Notes: generated from the sequence alone by a model not told the origin. A DNA stretch of 64,000 nt from Aporrectodea caliginosa (GCA_020284085.1 JACEVL010000108.1:956521-1020520); one strand, 5' to 3'; numbered from the stretch's first letter, positions 42,926-54,529 are shown. Program-made: numbers and translations.

Positions 42926-44440
42926 AGTACAGAGCGTCAAAAAATGGAAAAAATGTTTTTGTATTTTTTTTATTCTCTCCGTTACTTGAAAAAATGCGTA
43001 TGGGCTAATTCACGATTGTTGGTTGGTTATTTACTGTTAAACGACGGTATGTCACAACAGAGATGATTAGCGTCGCCCTCCTCCATTCTCCAGGATTGGA
43101 CCGATGACATTTAGTCACCTTTAAAACGCTTTTTATTTGAATTATGTGTTCCTCTGCAAGGAATGAGCTTTCAATTTAGACACCTCTGAAATGCTTTCAC
43201 ATTAATGTATAATTGTTCTTCAATCGCGTTTCTTCGTGACTTTTTTCGAAATATGCCCCATCCAACTCCAATCTGCCAGTAACAGCGAGAATTGAAATAA
43301 TTATGCAACAGTAATTTCCCGTTGACGTCAACGGCATTTGATTCCAGAAGATATGTAATAAGCAGTGTAATAACGTCGCTGAAGAACCTCCATTTTAGAC
43401 ACCTTTAAAATGGTTCAGAATTGGGTATAAACAATTTTGTTAACCTATTTCAATCAGTCGCTCATTCAGATTATCCATGGCGTTATTGTCAACGGTTCTG
43501 GCAGCCGAAAGATATGTATATAATTATATACATATCTTCCTTTAATAGAACAGACTGACAAACCGCAGTGAGTTACATAATGGAAAGGCAGACAGATCTA
43601 ATATATGGGGTATAGTTGCTGAGAGTACTTTACCGTTTATTGAAAAGCCTAAACTAGAGTATGAATATGCTGATGTCGTTAAACACTTAAAAGTTATCCA
43701 GCTACAGAATTAATCCCATTCATTTCTCCAAGTGTCGTACTGCCAGTCCCAAACCTGTGAGAAATGTGGGGGCGACGCAGACCAATACAGATTTAATTAA
43801 CAACCCGTTTATGAAAAACTGAATTCTCTTTTATACAAGCAGATTTTAAACATAATGGTTCATATGAAAAATTATTGCTAAAACCAAGTCCCTTGCAATA
43901 CAATAAAGGCTGCTTTATTTAGTGTTTATCGACATCTTACGGTTGAAAAGATCGTCTTACATTAGTAATTTTACTAAATTTGACATTGGAATCCAGAGTT
44001 TAACGACATCTTATGGCAACATGGGTCGCTCACCTCGATCGAAACTAGTTAGGCATAATACAGCCTTAAATAATTACTGTGTAGTACATCATTGAAAAAT
44101 CAAGTGCTTAGTGACATCTGATACGGTCGTTGACGTCATTCTTACATACCTTATTTCAGGAAAGGTACTTAGATGCTGGATTTAAGTATGTATAGGTAGT
44201 TTCCGTTTAAAAAAAAGTTGGCCGAAAATTAGTGCTGCGGAGTTACCACTGTTTAGTTACCATCAGTTAAACGAGATCATAATAATGTTATGACATCGTT
44301 CCAATGACAAAATGTTGTAATAGTAATAGTAGTAGTTTCAATTTGACGACATTGTGATAGCAACGATCATTACCATCACCCTCCTCCTCCATCTTGGCTG
44401 GCACTCCCATGTTACTAAGGCACGGATGACATAGGGTGTG
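42926..44440 (+). repeat. modules S and R with old SR1 units
   Basis: Old SR1 at 43020-43105, TTAGACACCTTTAAAATGG near 43394, a 30-bp palindrome at 43509-43538, a sense SR1 at 43735-43785, R from 43910 (ACATCTTACGGTTG) and an old SR1 at 44340-44405. No gene. Confidence 0.5.
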
Positions 44441-44444
44441 TGTG

Positions 44445-44556
44445 TTTCCTTTTTAACGACTAACTGTGTGGTAAGAAAGACCATTAGCGTCGCCCTCCTC
44501 CTTTATCCAGGCTTGGGACTGGCACTGTCATAAAGCGAACAGTGGCGGAGTTGGAT
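44445..44556 (-). mobile_element. short retroposon SR1, young copy
   Basis: TTTTTAACGACTAACTGTGTG to CGAACAGTGGCGGAG. Sense tail GTTAAAAAGGAAACACAC. Flanks GGATGACATAGG and GGATGGGCACAGG may be a decayed duplication. Confidence 0.75.
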
Positions 44557-44830
44557 GGGCACAGGCTTACGCAACTTCACAGTATGGTACCAAGAAGCAA
44601 TTTATTACAGGTGTCCAATTTCAAAATCGTATCTCATCTAGTAATATCTGTTGTTTAATTATATCTTTTGGCGTCAACAGCGGCCGATGACGTTGATAGG
44701 GTTATTATTTCTGTACAATTTCGCCGAACAAAGGCGAGTGTTAAAGAACAAGGTGTCAGATACATCATACATTGCAGCGCACCTGGTTAGTATAAATAGC
44801 GTCGTGGAAAGCGTTTAAAAGGTGTGTGAT

Positions 44831-47049
44831 TCATTCATTCATTCATTCCGGACATTTATATAGCGCCTCTTCAAGAAACCTACTCAGAGGCGCTCCCAGC
44901 CCAGCCACGGCCAAACAGAAAGGACTTTAGTAGTTGGTAGAAAGCAGGCAAATCATTCCGGGGCAGTAAGCGCAACATAAGTGACAGCCCATTCCAAGTG
45001 GAGGGGCCAACAACCGAAAAGGCTCGACGCTGTCTGACAGAGGAGCGGGCCCGAGGGACCAATAGCTCTCCCTTAGTCGAAGAGCGCAGCGCTCGACGAG
45101 AGGCTAAGTCAGACACCGGGCGACAGAGATCAGATAAGTAGGTCGGAGCACTACCAGTGAGACACCGCCAGACAAGTGCTGCTAACCTATAGGATATGCG
45201 TTGCGAGGCAGGAAGACAGTGCAATACATCACGCATGTAGGCAGAAACTGGGGCATATTTGGGAATATGACCAATAAGCCGAGCAGCAGAACGAAGGACT
45301 CGGTCAAGACGCCCTATTAAGCCAGATGGGTGACCAGCAAGAACCGAGCAACAATGATCAATTCTGCTGGTGACGAAGGCGTGGACAAGCACCACAGCAG
45401 CATCATGGGAGAGGGACCTCAGGACAACACGCAACTGACGGAGCGGGTAGTAACAGCATCGTGTGATCAGGTTGACGTGCTGCGAAAGACTAAGTTCCTG
45501 ATCAAGTGTCACCCCAAGGTCACGAACAGTAAGCGAAAAGGCAATATGGGGGAAGGTCTCGGCCAACAGGTGTAGGTCAACACCAGCCAACTGTCTGCGA
45601 CCACCAAGCCAAATGAACTGGGTTTTGGATGGATTCAAAAGCAAGCGATTTGAGGCCATCCAATCAGAAAGGGCATCAATGGCACGGCACATCAGCCCAA
45701 CAGAGGCCACTGCATCAACTGCACGGCAGTGGACGTATGCTTGTATGTCATCAGCATATAGCTGGTGCAAGAGTCTACAAGACAGTTGTAGGGAGCTAAC
45801 GTCAGATGTGTAAAGAATGTAAAGCAGAGGGCCCAGCACTGATCCCTGAGGTACACCAAAAAGGGCAGGGACCCAGCGGGACCTAGAGGAGCCAGCAATT
45901 ACACAGTTAGTACGATCTGTAAGGAAAGAACGAAGCCATTCTAATGGTTTGCCAGTCAGTCCAAAAGAAATAGAGAGGCGTTGAAGGAGGATAGAATGGT
46001 CAACAGAGTCAAAAGCAGCGCTAACATCAAATAGAGCTAGAAGGGTTATCTGCCCACTATCCATGGCGCCATAGAAGTCTGATAGTAGGCGGACCAGTAG
46101 AGTTTCGGTAGAATGGTTCTTCCGAAAACCCGACTGCAAGGGAGAAAGCAACCCATTCAAATCTAAGTAAGCAGTTAGTTGATTAGCAACAATTCGTTCT
46201 AATATTTTGGAGAGGAATGTTACATTTGCAATAGGGCGGTAGTTTGCAGGATCACTCGAGTCAAGTCCCTCTCTCTTCAAGTCTGGAAGGAGGATAGACC
46301 GATTCTGCGAAACAGGTAGATGGGCCTCCTGAATCGAACGGTTGCAGAGCAGGGTGAGAAATGGTAGGAGGTCATCGACGAGCTCCTGGACGAGAAACGT
46401 AGGCACAGGATCCAGCTCACACGTCTTCGGAGCAGCAGCTAGGATGAGACCACGCAATTCCAGACTCGTGATCTCATTGAGGACGGAAAGACGAGCATCA
46501 GTGATCGAGAATTCTGGCGGCGGAGAAGTAGATGTAGCAGTACGTATTGATTCGATCTTTGCAGTGAATCGTTCCAAGAATGCATCGGCAGTGAAAGGCA
46601 GAGGAGACTGTGACTGGTGGCTTGAAGAGCGACGACCAAGAAGGCCATTGAACGTGGTCCAAAGCTTCTTTGGTTCCTTGGACTGCTTGATGATAATAGC
46701 CTCCCAGTATTCTCGTTCTCTGTCCCGATAAGCAGAGTGCATTTTCCGAACGAATTGAATCCAGGCTGTCCGGTCCGATGGCAAGCGCGTTCTTCTGTAG
46801 ATTCGCTCGAGTCGCCGAGCCTGCCGCCGAAGCTTCCTGCAGTCGGCGTTGAACCATGGCGAGAGCGGATGATTTCGAGATCGAACTGTACGCAGCGGAA
46901 GAAAAGAGTCTAAAAGTTCTGACATCACTGCCTCATACGAGCAAAACAGTTCTGAGGCAGTCAGTGAAGAAGAAGCCTCAGCGTCGTTGAAAAGAGGCTT
47001 AGCTAGGAGCGCTGAACGGAAGGCATCGCGATCCAGCTTTTTCCAAAGA
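44831..47049 (-). mobile_element. CR1/L2-like LINE, 5' truncated, intact RT frame
   Basis: Minus-strand insertion in module M between GTGTGTGAT (ending 44830) and GAGAGCATTTCC (47051). GAT at both edges may be a 3-bp duplication. Read in sense it ends GAGCGCCTCTGAGTAGG, GAAGAGGCGCTATATAAATG and (GAAT)n. The 5' end is truncated inside the polymerase ORF. Confidence 0.92.
44880..47048 (-). CDS. LINE ORF2 polymerase, reverse transcriptase plus C-terminal domain
   Basis: A single frame is open from the 5' truncation point (about 47048) to the stop at 44880, over 720 codons. The first visible Val/Met starts are at 46928, so no native start is present. The missing N-terminus would hold the apurinic-type endonuclease. 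Numbering from 46928: NYRPIANV 229-236, KILERI 241-246, LFDVSAAFDSVDHS 299-312, GVPQGSVLGPLL 358-369, catalytic YADD 391-394, then LHCLPASQR, VGPSTWNGL and C-terminal GSASE. All RT catalytic boxes are intact. LHCLP carries Cys where the 3887 copy has Trp. The order of boxes and the 3' hairpin place it in the CR1/L2 group (family knowledge). Dead on arrival for autonomous movement because the endonuclease is missing. Confidence 0.93.
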   Translation of the reverse strand, partial: LWKKLDRDAFRSALLAKPLFNDAEASSSLTASELFCSYEAVMSELLDSFLPLRTVRSRNHPLSPWFNADCRKLRRQARRLERIYRRTRLPSDRTAWIQFVRKMHSAYRDREREYWEAIIIKQSKEPKKLWTTFNGLLGRRSSSHQSQSPLPFTADAFLERFTAKIESIRTATSTSPPPEFSITDARLSVLNEITSLELRGLILAAAPKTCELDPVPTFLVQELVDDLLPFLTLLCNRSIQEAHLPVSQNRSILLPDLKREGLDSSDPANYRPIANVTFLSKILERIVANQLTAYLDLNGLLSPLQSGFRKNHSTETLLVRLLSDFYGAMDSGQITLLALFDVSAAFDSVDHSILLQRLSISFGLTGKPLEWLRSFLTDRTNCVIAGSSRSRWVPALFGVPQGSVLGPLLYILYTSDVSSLQLSCRLLHQLYADDIQAYVHCRAVDAVASVGLMCRAIDALSDWMASNRLLLNPSKTQFIWLGGRRQLAGVDLHLLAETFPHIAFSLTVRDLGVTLDQELSLSQHVNLITRCCYYPLRQLRVVLRSLSHDAAVVLVHAFVTSRIDHCCSVLAGHPSGLIGRLDRVLRSAARLIGHIPKYAPVSAYMRDVLHCLPASQRISYRLAALVWRCLTGSAPTYLSDLCRPVSDLASRRALRSSTKGELLVPRARSSVRQRRAFSVVGPSTWNGLSLMLRLLPRNDLPAFYQLLKSFLFGRGWAGSASE

Positions 47050-47436
47050 TGAGAGCATTTCCATTATACTTTAACAACATTTTCATTCTCAGACTACTGA
47101 TTTAGATAGTTATTATAATCAACTGGTCATCAAGACTCTCGAATTAAATATTTAATTAATGAACATCAACAGCACCATTTGACAAAACAGTTAGAAAGAT
47201 ATTTTTAACGCCAACACTCAATTATTCCTACATTACATAATATCCTACCTATGCCAACCCTAGACTTAAACTTTGTTACTTCGTAGTGAACGTTGGAGTC
47301 CAGTCACCAAAACCTTTTAAAGTGGTGGTGTACTTTTGGCCATGAGCTGAAGTACTTCTTGCGCTGTTTTGGTTTTAAGACAAGTTCAAGCAAAGACAAT
47401 TAACGGCGTTGTATTTGTGCATATTTAACTTCTGCA

Positions 47437-47438
<2 letters not shown>

Positions 47439-47495
<57 letters not shown>

Positions 47496-48134
47496 GGGGT
47501 ATTTATATAGCGCCCCTTCAAGGTAATCTACTCAGAAGCGCTCCCAGTCCAACCACGGCTAAACAGTACAGTCTTGAGGTTAACAAAGAACGTAGTGGTG
47601 TGACCCCTAGGCACTAGGCGGAGTGCAACAGGGAGCCCATTCCAGGTCAGGGCCAGCGACAGAAAAAGAGCGCCGCTGCTTTATGGTAGTCCGCGAGCGA
47701 GGGACTAAGAGTTCGGCTTGATTAGCTGATCGGAGAGCAGATCGCCGCTGGACACCAGAGGTGGAGCAGCAGAGTTCCCGCAGGTATAGGGGAGCGATAC
47801 CCTCCATGCAGCGCCAGACCAGCGCAGAAACCCTATAGGCGATCCGCTGCGGAAAAGGAAGCCAGTGTAGTACATTCCGCATATATTCTGAGATGTGGCC
47901 AAATTTTGGGAATCGCCCAATAAGACGCGCCGCCGCGCGCAGGACCCGCTCTATGCACCCAATCCGGACTGCTGGTAGCCCATCATAGAGGGCACTGCAA
48001 TGGTCGAGGCGAGAGACCACAAAGGCGTGGACAAGGGTGGAAGCAGCAGTAGGACTTAGAGAGCGAGATATTACCCCAAGCTGACGCAGTTGGTAATAAC
48101 AATCGCGACAGAGTAGATTGATGTGTCGCGTGAA
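47439..48134 (-). pseudogene. CR1/L2-like LINE C-terminal part, (AAT)n tail
   Basis: A minus-strand frame of 176 codons: QLRQLGVISRSLSPTAASTL, RLDHCSALYDGLP, LHWLPFPQRIAYRVSALVWR, SALRSANQAELLVPRSRT and FSVAGPDLEW, then a frame disruption before the end. The 3' part has GAGCGCTTCTGAGTAG, GGGGCGCTATATAAAT and a 50-bp (AAT)n tail, seen as (ATT)n at 47439-47494. It splits module M at TGCAAT|GATG, with CAAT at 47435-47438 and 48135-48138. Related to, but distinct from, the 44831 family. No RT core. Confidence 0.85.
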
Positions 48135-48699
48135 CAATGATGACAGATGATTGCACGTTAGCTTATTAACTCATTGTTTTATGTTGCATAATATTGATGA
48201 CGTCGTCCGTCTTGTTGTATTTGACAGTATCATATCAAATGTAAGAAGGGAGAGAGAAAGAAGAAGGGAAAAAGAGGGATGTTGGCGGTATGGAAGAGGG
48301 GAATGTTCACCGTCACTTCGTGGCACAAAGTTGCGCCATTGTTTAAATGATTTTTATTTTCTGATCTATGTTGTCTACCTCGTCGTGTGTGCAATCTATG
48401 GATCACGTACACTGTACGCCATCTGTTGTCGGCAGTTTTCGTCTTTGCGGAGTATCATCGACGTCGGTCTTTGGAATGACCTAAACCGATAGTCACAGAT
48501 GTTGCTTCTATTTACCGCCATGCAGATGACGACTATCTGTTCCACATGCACCCGGCCGCTCGAGGGATAACCGGACGGACGTCTGTCATCTGCCACCACT
48601 GAGGGACTGTTGGGCGGTGGCGTAAGCGTTTGCTGCGGACGCTACCGTCTGTCGTCGCTCCAACACCATCGTCGCTGCTTGGTCCATGTATTCTATTGA

Positions 48700-49445
48700 A
48701 CATTGAGGTAACATAGTTTTGGTGTATGGTGAATGTCTTAATGATAAAATCCGTTAGCCTATCTCGTCCATTGTATGTTTAAAAAATAATGTGACGCTTT
48801 ATTCACAGACGTTTCTTGTTTTTCTTTTACTCCCTCACGCAATAAGTTCGACATCAGCTGATCTTATCTTTTCAGGTCTTACCAACTTCAATCTTCTATG
48901 ACTATCTACTTTCCTTCAAAAATGTCTTAAGACGTTTTAGAGAACGTTTTGGCTTCACAAAAGTAGTAATACGTACACTAAGACGAGTGTCGCCAGTCCT
49001 AAGTCTTTGAAAAGGAGGAGGGCCACGTAAATCATCTTCATTATGACTCGACGTTCTTAAGTTACATGAAACAACAAACCCAAACCAGATGCATGTTCTT
49101 TACGGTGTAGGGTATGTACTGCAGTAAACGACCATGGCAGCCATGAAACGTCGCTAGACAGCATATGCTGCAATGCTCTGTAAAGACACCTTTAAAACGC
49201 TCTATAGGAGCATTATAATTTATATTCTACTCCTTTGCATTTCATTATGAGTAGAGGTCTTCAGCACTCTAGGGTGGAATGAAAAAAAGAAAATTAGATA
49301 TTCGACAAGTAATAGTAATCAAAGTTGCCTAATGGGATGTGGTCAAAAACTGTTCAAAAAATTTAACAAATATTAATGTCTTCCTCCCTGACTAGAGGGC
49401 CAAGGTTTCGAAAAATAGCGTTGTACCGAGAAATTCCAGGTTTTC
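48700..49445 (+). repeat. module W, copy 2
   Basis: GTTCGACATCAGCTGATC near 48847, a sense SR1 remnant at 48990-49060, CCATGGCAGCCATGAAACG near 49132 and AAAGACACCTTTAAAACGC near 49183. Parallels 15941-16500. No gene. Confidence 0.5.
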
Positions 49446-49454
49446 TTGTATCTA

Positions 49455-49507
<53 letters not shown>

Positions 49508-49510
49508 GTG
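49446..49510 (+). repeat. (TGTC)n microsatellite
   Basis: About 15 uninterrupted TCTG units. The chance frame through it encodes Cys-Leu-Ser-Val runs. Confidence 0.97.
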
Positions 49511-50012
49511 TCCGTCTATTCGTCTATCGTTCCAACTATTATAATCTATCTATTTGAATTATATGACACTGAAATTTTCCTTCCTCGCTCCTTTATCTTC
49601 CGCCGACTGAATACGGTAAGCTATTGCTTGACGACACTATATCCAAACAGAGATGAACAGCGTTGCCCTCCTTTTTCTATACGTGATAAGGACTGGCATC
49701 ACCCAACAACTACTTTGTTTCTGTGTTACAATGTGTTTTATGGTCTCTGATTCAGGCTTTGCTTTTCAATCCATATTAGCGAAGATTTTATGAATAATAT
49801 CATTCAATATAATAATAACGGATAGACCGATATAGATTTATATTTGCATTTAAGGAGTTTTAGAGGTGTCTAATGGGAACTTGGCATTTATGTACTGCAA
49901 TAAATGTTTTACGACATCTTATGCCAGTATTAAGTTAAGAATCGCATATCTCTGTTTCTGGGTCTATCCTTTGGTCTGTTTTGATGATCAGTCTATATGC
50001 CTGTATGTCAAT
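49511..50012 (+). repeat. microsatellite-flanking module, copy 1
   Basis: TCTATTTGAATTATATGACA near 49548, CGCCGACTGAATACGGTAAG near 49600 and an old SR1 near 49625-49705. It matches 50830-51005 and, partly, 50222-50300. No gene. Confidence 0.5.
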
Positions 50013-50226
<214 letters not shown>

Positions 50227-50486
50227 AGAATTACACAGCACCAAAATCAGTGCCAAAGGTATCTATCGTGGAACAGTCTTCTTCCTCGCCGTATTATCTT
50301 CCAATCGACTGTGTATGAGTTGCCAGTGGAATCTAATTTTGTAACAGACGGGATTTCAACGATTGACCTTTCGACTTTTGTTCTTGATGAATGCTTCTCT
50401 GACATTTAGTGACGTCTTACAGCTGCCACGGCCGCTTACTTTAATACCTCGCTGCTATAACCCGTCGCAATGGCGACGGTTCGGTT
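50227..50486 (+). repeat. microsatellite-flanking module, copy 2
   Basis: TTAGAATTACACAGCACCAA near 50224, CCAATCGACTGTG near 50300. No gene. Confidence 0.45.
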
Positions 50487-50562
50487 TCCCAGTTTAACGG
50501 CAGCTTATGACAACATTGGTGTTGCCGCCGGCAAAGATTAGTTTTGGCATAATACAGCTCTT
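50487..50562 (-). mobile_element. short retroposon SR2
   Basis: In sense AGCTGTATTATGCCAAAAC to GCCGTTAAACTGGGAAACC. The CGGCC block has a small deletion. Confidence 0.72.
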
Positions 50563-51166
50563 TTAAATTGTTAACGTTCTGCGATTTACCTTAATATGCA
50601 ACTGCTAGAAACATTTTAAAGGTGTCTGAAATTAACTCTGTTTTGTATATAATTATTATCAAGTGTTTAACGTCACCTTGCGGCAAGATCACAAGATCTA
50701 GCTAGCGATTTAACGCAATTCATGAACATAATTTAAAAATCAATGTGAATGCCTAATTGTCTTTCTGAGACTTTGTCTATGTTTTGATCTGACTATGCAT
50801 CTGTCTGTCTATCTATTCGTCTATCTTTCCATCTATAATAATCTATCTATTTCAATTATATGGCACTGATAATTTCCGTCTTCTCTGCTTCCTCTTCCCA
50901 CCGACTGAAGGCAGTAAGTTATTGTTTGACGACGCCTTGTCAATACAGAGATTAATAGCGTCACCCTCCTTCTTTATGAACGCTAAGGACTGGCACCACC
51001 CGACAACGACAAAATAATGGCAGAGTTTCAATGTCTATTGCCACTATAAATTTGCAGATAATGTAAGAGTGATTTTATTGTGTCTAATTCAAGCGTTGCA
51101 TTTCATTTTGTAATTAGTGAACATTTTGCGAATTTTCTCTGTTAGTAGGCTACTGGGATTGGATCC
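50563..51166 (+). repeat. module fragments and microsatellite-flanking module, copy 3
   Basis: TTTAAAGGTGTCTGAAATT near 50616, TCTGTCTGTCTATC near 50800 followed by TCTATTTCAATTATATGGC and ACCGACTGAAGGCAGTAAG, then an old SR1 at 50920-51003. No gene. Confidence 0.5.
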
Positions 51167-51205
51167 ACAGTTTAACTGCAGCGTATGACAACATAGACAG
51201 TCGCT
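51167..51205 (-). mobile_element. short retroposon SR2, truncated by LINE
   Basis: GGATCCACAGTTTAACTGCAG at 51163, then TATGACAACATAGAC and GCCGACAAAG, where the LINE fragment begins. Confidence 0.6.
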
Positions 51206-51736
51206 GCCGACAAAGTATCAAAAGCAGCAGACAAGTCAAGAAGAGCAAGTGCTGTCACCTTACCACCATCCATTGAGCAAATGATGTCCTTATGAAGGGT
51301 AAGAATTGCAGATTCTGTTGAGTGAAGCTTACGATAGGCAGACTGTAAAAGGGGAGATTAGGGAGTGTGATGATAGGTGAGTTTGCATGCGATTTATGAC
51401 TATCCGTTCAAGGATTTTAGATATAAAATTCAAGGTTGAGATAGGCCTATAATTTGATAGATCATCGGGATCAACAGAAGGTTTCTTAAGCAGCGGGTGA
51501 ACTATGGCATGAGCAAAAGTAGATGGGAAAGATCCCTCATGCAATGAGAAATTGATAATTGATGTAATGGTGGGACCAAGAACATCAAAGCACTCTTTAA
51601 GAAACCAAGTAGGAATGGTGTGAAGGAGACCGGTTTTGTTAGGTGACGAAAAGACAAGTGTTCGATCCTCTTCCAGAGTAGTTGTCAGTAGTTTAGTGAT
51701 AGAGACACAAGTAAATAATTTTTTCAAAGAGTACAA
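51206..51736 (-). pseudogene. LINE reverse transcriptase N-terminal half fragment
   Basis: A minus-strand frame encodes GLLHTIPTWFLKECFDVLGP, HPLLKKPSVDPDDLSNYRPI, STLNFISKILERIVINRMQ, then shifts frame at LISP to a segment with STESAILTLHKDIICSMDGG and ALALLDLSAAFDT. So RT boxes 1-3 are present and YADD is absent. It is a different family from 44831 (low similarity outside the boxes). Truncated at both ends. It interrupts an SR2 copy. Confidence 0.88.
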
Positions 51737-52074
51737 TAATGTCAGGCGGCTGCATAGCGTTTGGTTGGTTGGCTACTTGCTGTTTAACTACTCTGTTCTA
51801 TAACAAAGTTTATTAGCGTCACCCTCCTCTTTTCTCTAAGTATGACGAAAGCATTTCCATTATGTGTAGCGGTAACTGTTGAACACAAGACACCTTTAAT
51901 AAGATGAATCATTCTATTATATTAAGCAGTGGTTGGGTTAGGTATTTACGTTCTGAATGACTTTATGTAATGTATTCGTAGAATGACATCAAATGCCCTT
52001 GAAATCGAGAAGAACAATTCTTGTACATATTACAACGTAGAATAAGTCAGTATGCAGTTGCATTAGGTTCTCTT
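51737..52074 (+). repeat. module U copy with old SR1
   Basis: GCGTTTGGTTGGTTGGCTAC near 51759, TTTAACTACTCTG and CGTCACCCTCCTC near 51817, AGACACCTTTAATAAGATG near 51888. No gene. Confidence 0.5.
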
Positions 52075-52179
52075 TAGAACTACGCCACTACGATAAATCT
52101 TACATTCTTCTGCTTAGAACTACGCCACTACGATAAATCTTACATTCTTCTGCTTAGAACTACGCCACTACGATAAATC
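52075..52179 (+). repeat. 40-bp tandem repeat, about 2.6 copies
   Basis: The unit starting TAGAACTACGCCACTACG recurs at 52075, 52115 and 52155 with no visible changes. Confidence 0.97.
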
Positions 52180-52785
52180 GATTCCTTGACATTGATAATG
52201 TTAAATTTAATACTTCAATGCGTTTGTCATTGTAGCTTACCGATGACCTGCTATATAGGCTACTGTTTTCTGTGTTGGCGCCATTATTGGCCGCCATCTT
52301 GGATAAAATGCAGTTTTTGGGGTGACCCCGTGGTCGGATTTTGGGGGATTTTGGATATGTTATTCAGCAATGGAAACTGAACAGGAAACCGTTTATAAAG
52401 CTTCTGAAGCAATTTTGTTCAGCTAGCTAGGTCTAACTGTAAAATTGCCTGGACTAACTATCGGAGCCCGAGTTTACTCGGGCTCCACGCTATGAGAACG
52501 GATTACGCAGCTAAAGGGTTAACGACCCCTTGTGGCAACGAAGTCTGTTGACGTCGACAGAAATTAATTTGAACAGTTCAATTCATTACTAAGACAAAAT
52601 AGTGATACATCCATAATATTAAGATGCGCTTGGTTAGTTGCAGTTTAACGATACCGTGTCATAACAAAGATGATGAGCGTCGACCTCCTCCCTTCTTCAG
52701 GCTTCAGACTGGCACTACCACTGTTAGGAGAGTGGCGGAGTGAACGTTTGAACGCAATTTCCAGATATATAGTTATTGTAGAAAA
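52180..52785 (+). repeat. satellite monomer, small hairpin and old SR1
   Basis: A GGCCGCCATCTTGG satellite piece near 52290, a perfect hairpin GGAGCCCGAGT/ACTCGGGCTCC at 52463-52486, a TTGACGTCGACAGAAATTAA block near 52549 and an old SR1 at 52640-52745. No gene. Confidence 0.5.
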
Positions 52786-53158
52786 AGTATTTTTATTAAA
52801 CGCGTTCAAATTTAATATCGTATTTCATCGAATAGTTTCTGCTGTTTAATGACATCTTGAAGAGACCGTTGACGACAATAGGAATATCATTTCTGTACAG
52901 TTTCACCCAAGTACATATTATGCCCAGAACCGCAGACTCCGTTTTACAACGTTATGTTGTACGACTAGTTTTTGAGAGTTATTCGGGGGTCAGGAAAATG
53001 TCGCATCTTGTTTACGTAACAAAACCATTCCAGTTAATTGTTATGAAGGCATATCGACGAATTATTGTGTCTGCGAAAAATAATTGCCTTTGGAGATATT
53101 AAACACCATATTTAATATCGGAAAACAAATTTGAAATGGGGCGACGTCTGTGAATTAA

Positions 53159-53240
53159 GAGCTGTAATATGCCAAAACTAATCTTTGTCGGCGGCAACGG
53201 CCTATGATGTCATAAGCTGCCGTTAAACTGAGGATCCAAT
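53159..53240 (+). mobile_element. short retroposon SR2
   Basis: GAGCTGTAATATGCCAAAAC to GCCGTTAAACTGAGGATCC. No clear duplication. Confidence 0.73.
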
Positions 53241-53517
53241 CCAATAAGTGTGAAACAGATAAACAATTATTTTTGCTCTAAATATAGATTCCTATCCTTT
53301 AAAGATTCCTTGAGTTTCGCCGTAGAACGGCAAAGGTTTCCGATACGCAATTATGATAATAGAGACGCTCCATCTAACAGTGTAGGCAACTGGGAAATAT
53401 ATAAATAACTTCGGGGCAAATGTTTTGAAGGTGTATAACAGTTGGTCATCAGGTCGAACACCTTGCATTACAGTTTCACTATCGGATTGCAGATTTAATT
53501 AGCTATATATATCAGCT

Positions 53518-54529
53518 GGCGCCCTGTCGTTTGCGCGCAGGACGTTTGCGCGCCGTCATTTGCGCGCAGTCGGTTGAGCGCAGCAAGAAATGCCCGTCAT
53601 TTGCGCGCGGGACGTTTGCGCGCGCGCAGTATAGATTGACTTGTACGGGACTTGTACAATTATGTCTGCCATCTTCGTATGATCAAACAGCGAACTCCTG
53701 TATGATGGGTCGGCCTATTTTATTCGCACTTTGATGTGTACTCCTGTTCCTCTTCGCGTAAAAACCTATAGTATATATCAATCTATTGTTTTCAACCTAT
53801 TGTTCTGGTTTTGATTTCGCATATTGTACCTGTCTTCATCGTATGATCAAACAGCGAACTCCTGTATGATGGGTCAGCCTATTTTATTCGCACTTTGATG
53901 TGTACTCCTGTTCCTCTTCGCGTATAAACCTATAGTATATGTCAATCTATTGTTTTTCAACCTATTGTTCTGGTTTTGATTTCTCATATTGTACCTGTCG
54001 TCTTCGTATAATGAAACAGCGAACTCCTGTGTTATGTGTACGATATAGACGCGTTGATGTGTATTCATTATAAGTCCTTAAACTATGACTATTAATAGTA
54101 ATCTTATTCGTATCCTAAGCTAGAAATATTTCAAGACCAGGGTTAATATAGGGCGACATCAAAGTTCGTATTGGTGCAGTATATGATATGAGAAAGGTTT
54201 AAATACTAGAGGTTCTTTGTGAAAATTCCAAAGCTGTTTATATCTTGTTAAACGATGAAGACGACTGAATCCAAGAGGGAAAAAGAACATATCATAACAG
54301 ATGGATAGGTTGCTGAACTTACAGCTAAATAAAAGTAGTTATTTTGTAGAAAACCAATACAGATTTTTGATATGATTAAAGTGGTTATTTCGTAGATTCT
54401 TTTGTTTGCATATTGTGACGGCGCGCAAATGACGGCGCGCAAACGTCCAACGCGCAAATGACGGTGCGCGCAAATGACTGCGCGCAAACGACGGCGCGAA
54501 AACGTCTTGCGCGCAAATGGCTGGACATC
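53518..54529. mobile_element. TIR element rich in CGTTTGCGCGC, 9-bp TSD (MULE-like)
   Basis: Left end GGCGCCCTGTCGTTTGCGCG; right end complementary in style (GATGTCCAGCCATTTGCGCG). Each end holds four to seven CGTTTGCGCGC/CATTTGCGCGC units. Flanked by ATATCAGCT at 53509-53517 and 54530-54538, a 9-bp duplication that splits a conserved M block. Inside is a tandem repeat of about 165 bp (TCGTATGATCAAACAGCG at 53675 and 53839; variant at 54004). No transposase. The duplication length fits Mutator-like elements, but this is inference. Confidence 0.82.

Larger units (their letters stand above)
44600..48690 (+). repeat. module M, copy H (split by two LINEs)
   Basis: Starts TCAAAATCGTATCTCATC near 44609, with CAACAGCGGCCGATGACG near 44674 and AAAAGGTGTGTGAT ending at 44830. 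It resumes GAGAGCATTTCCATTATAC at 47051, CAATTAACGGCGTTGTATT near 47396, then after the second LINE GATGACAGATGATTGCACG at 48139, a purine block near 48250 and ACGCCATCTGTTGTCGGC near 48416. Confidence 0.7.

Noticed and set aside
45330..46731. Plus-strand frames of 66-129 codons
   Set aside because: Antisense shadows of the intact LINE polymerase frame.
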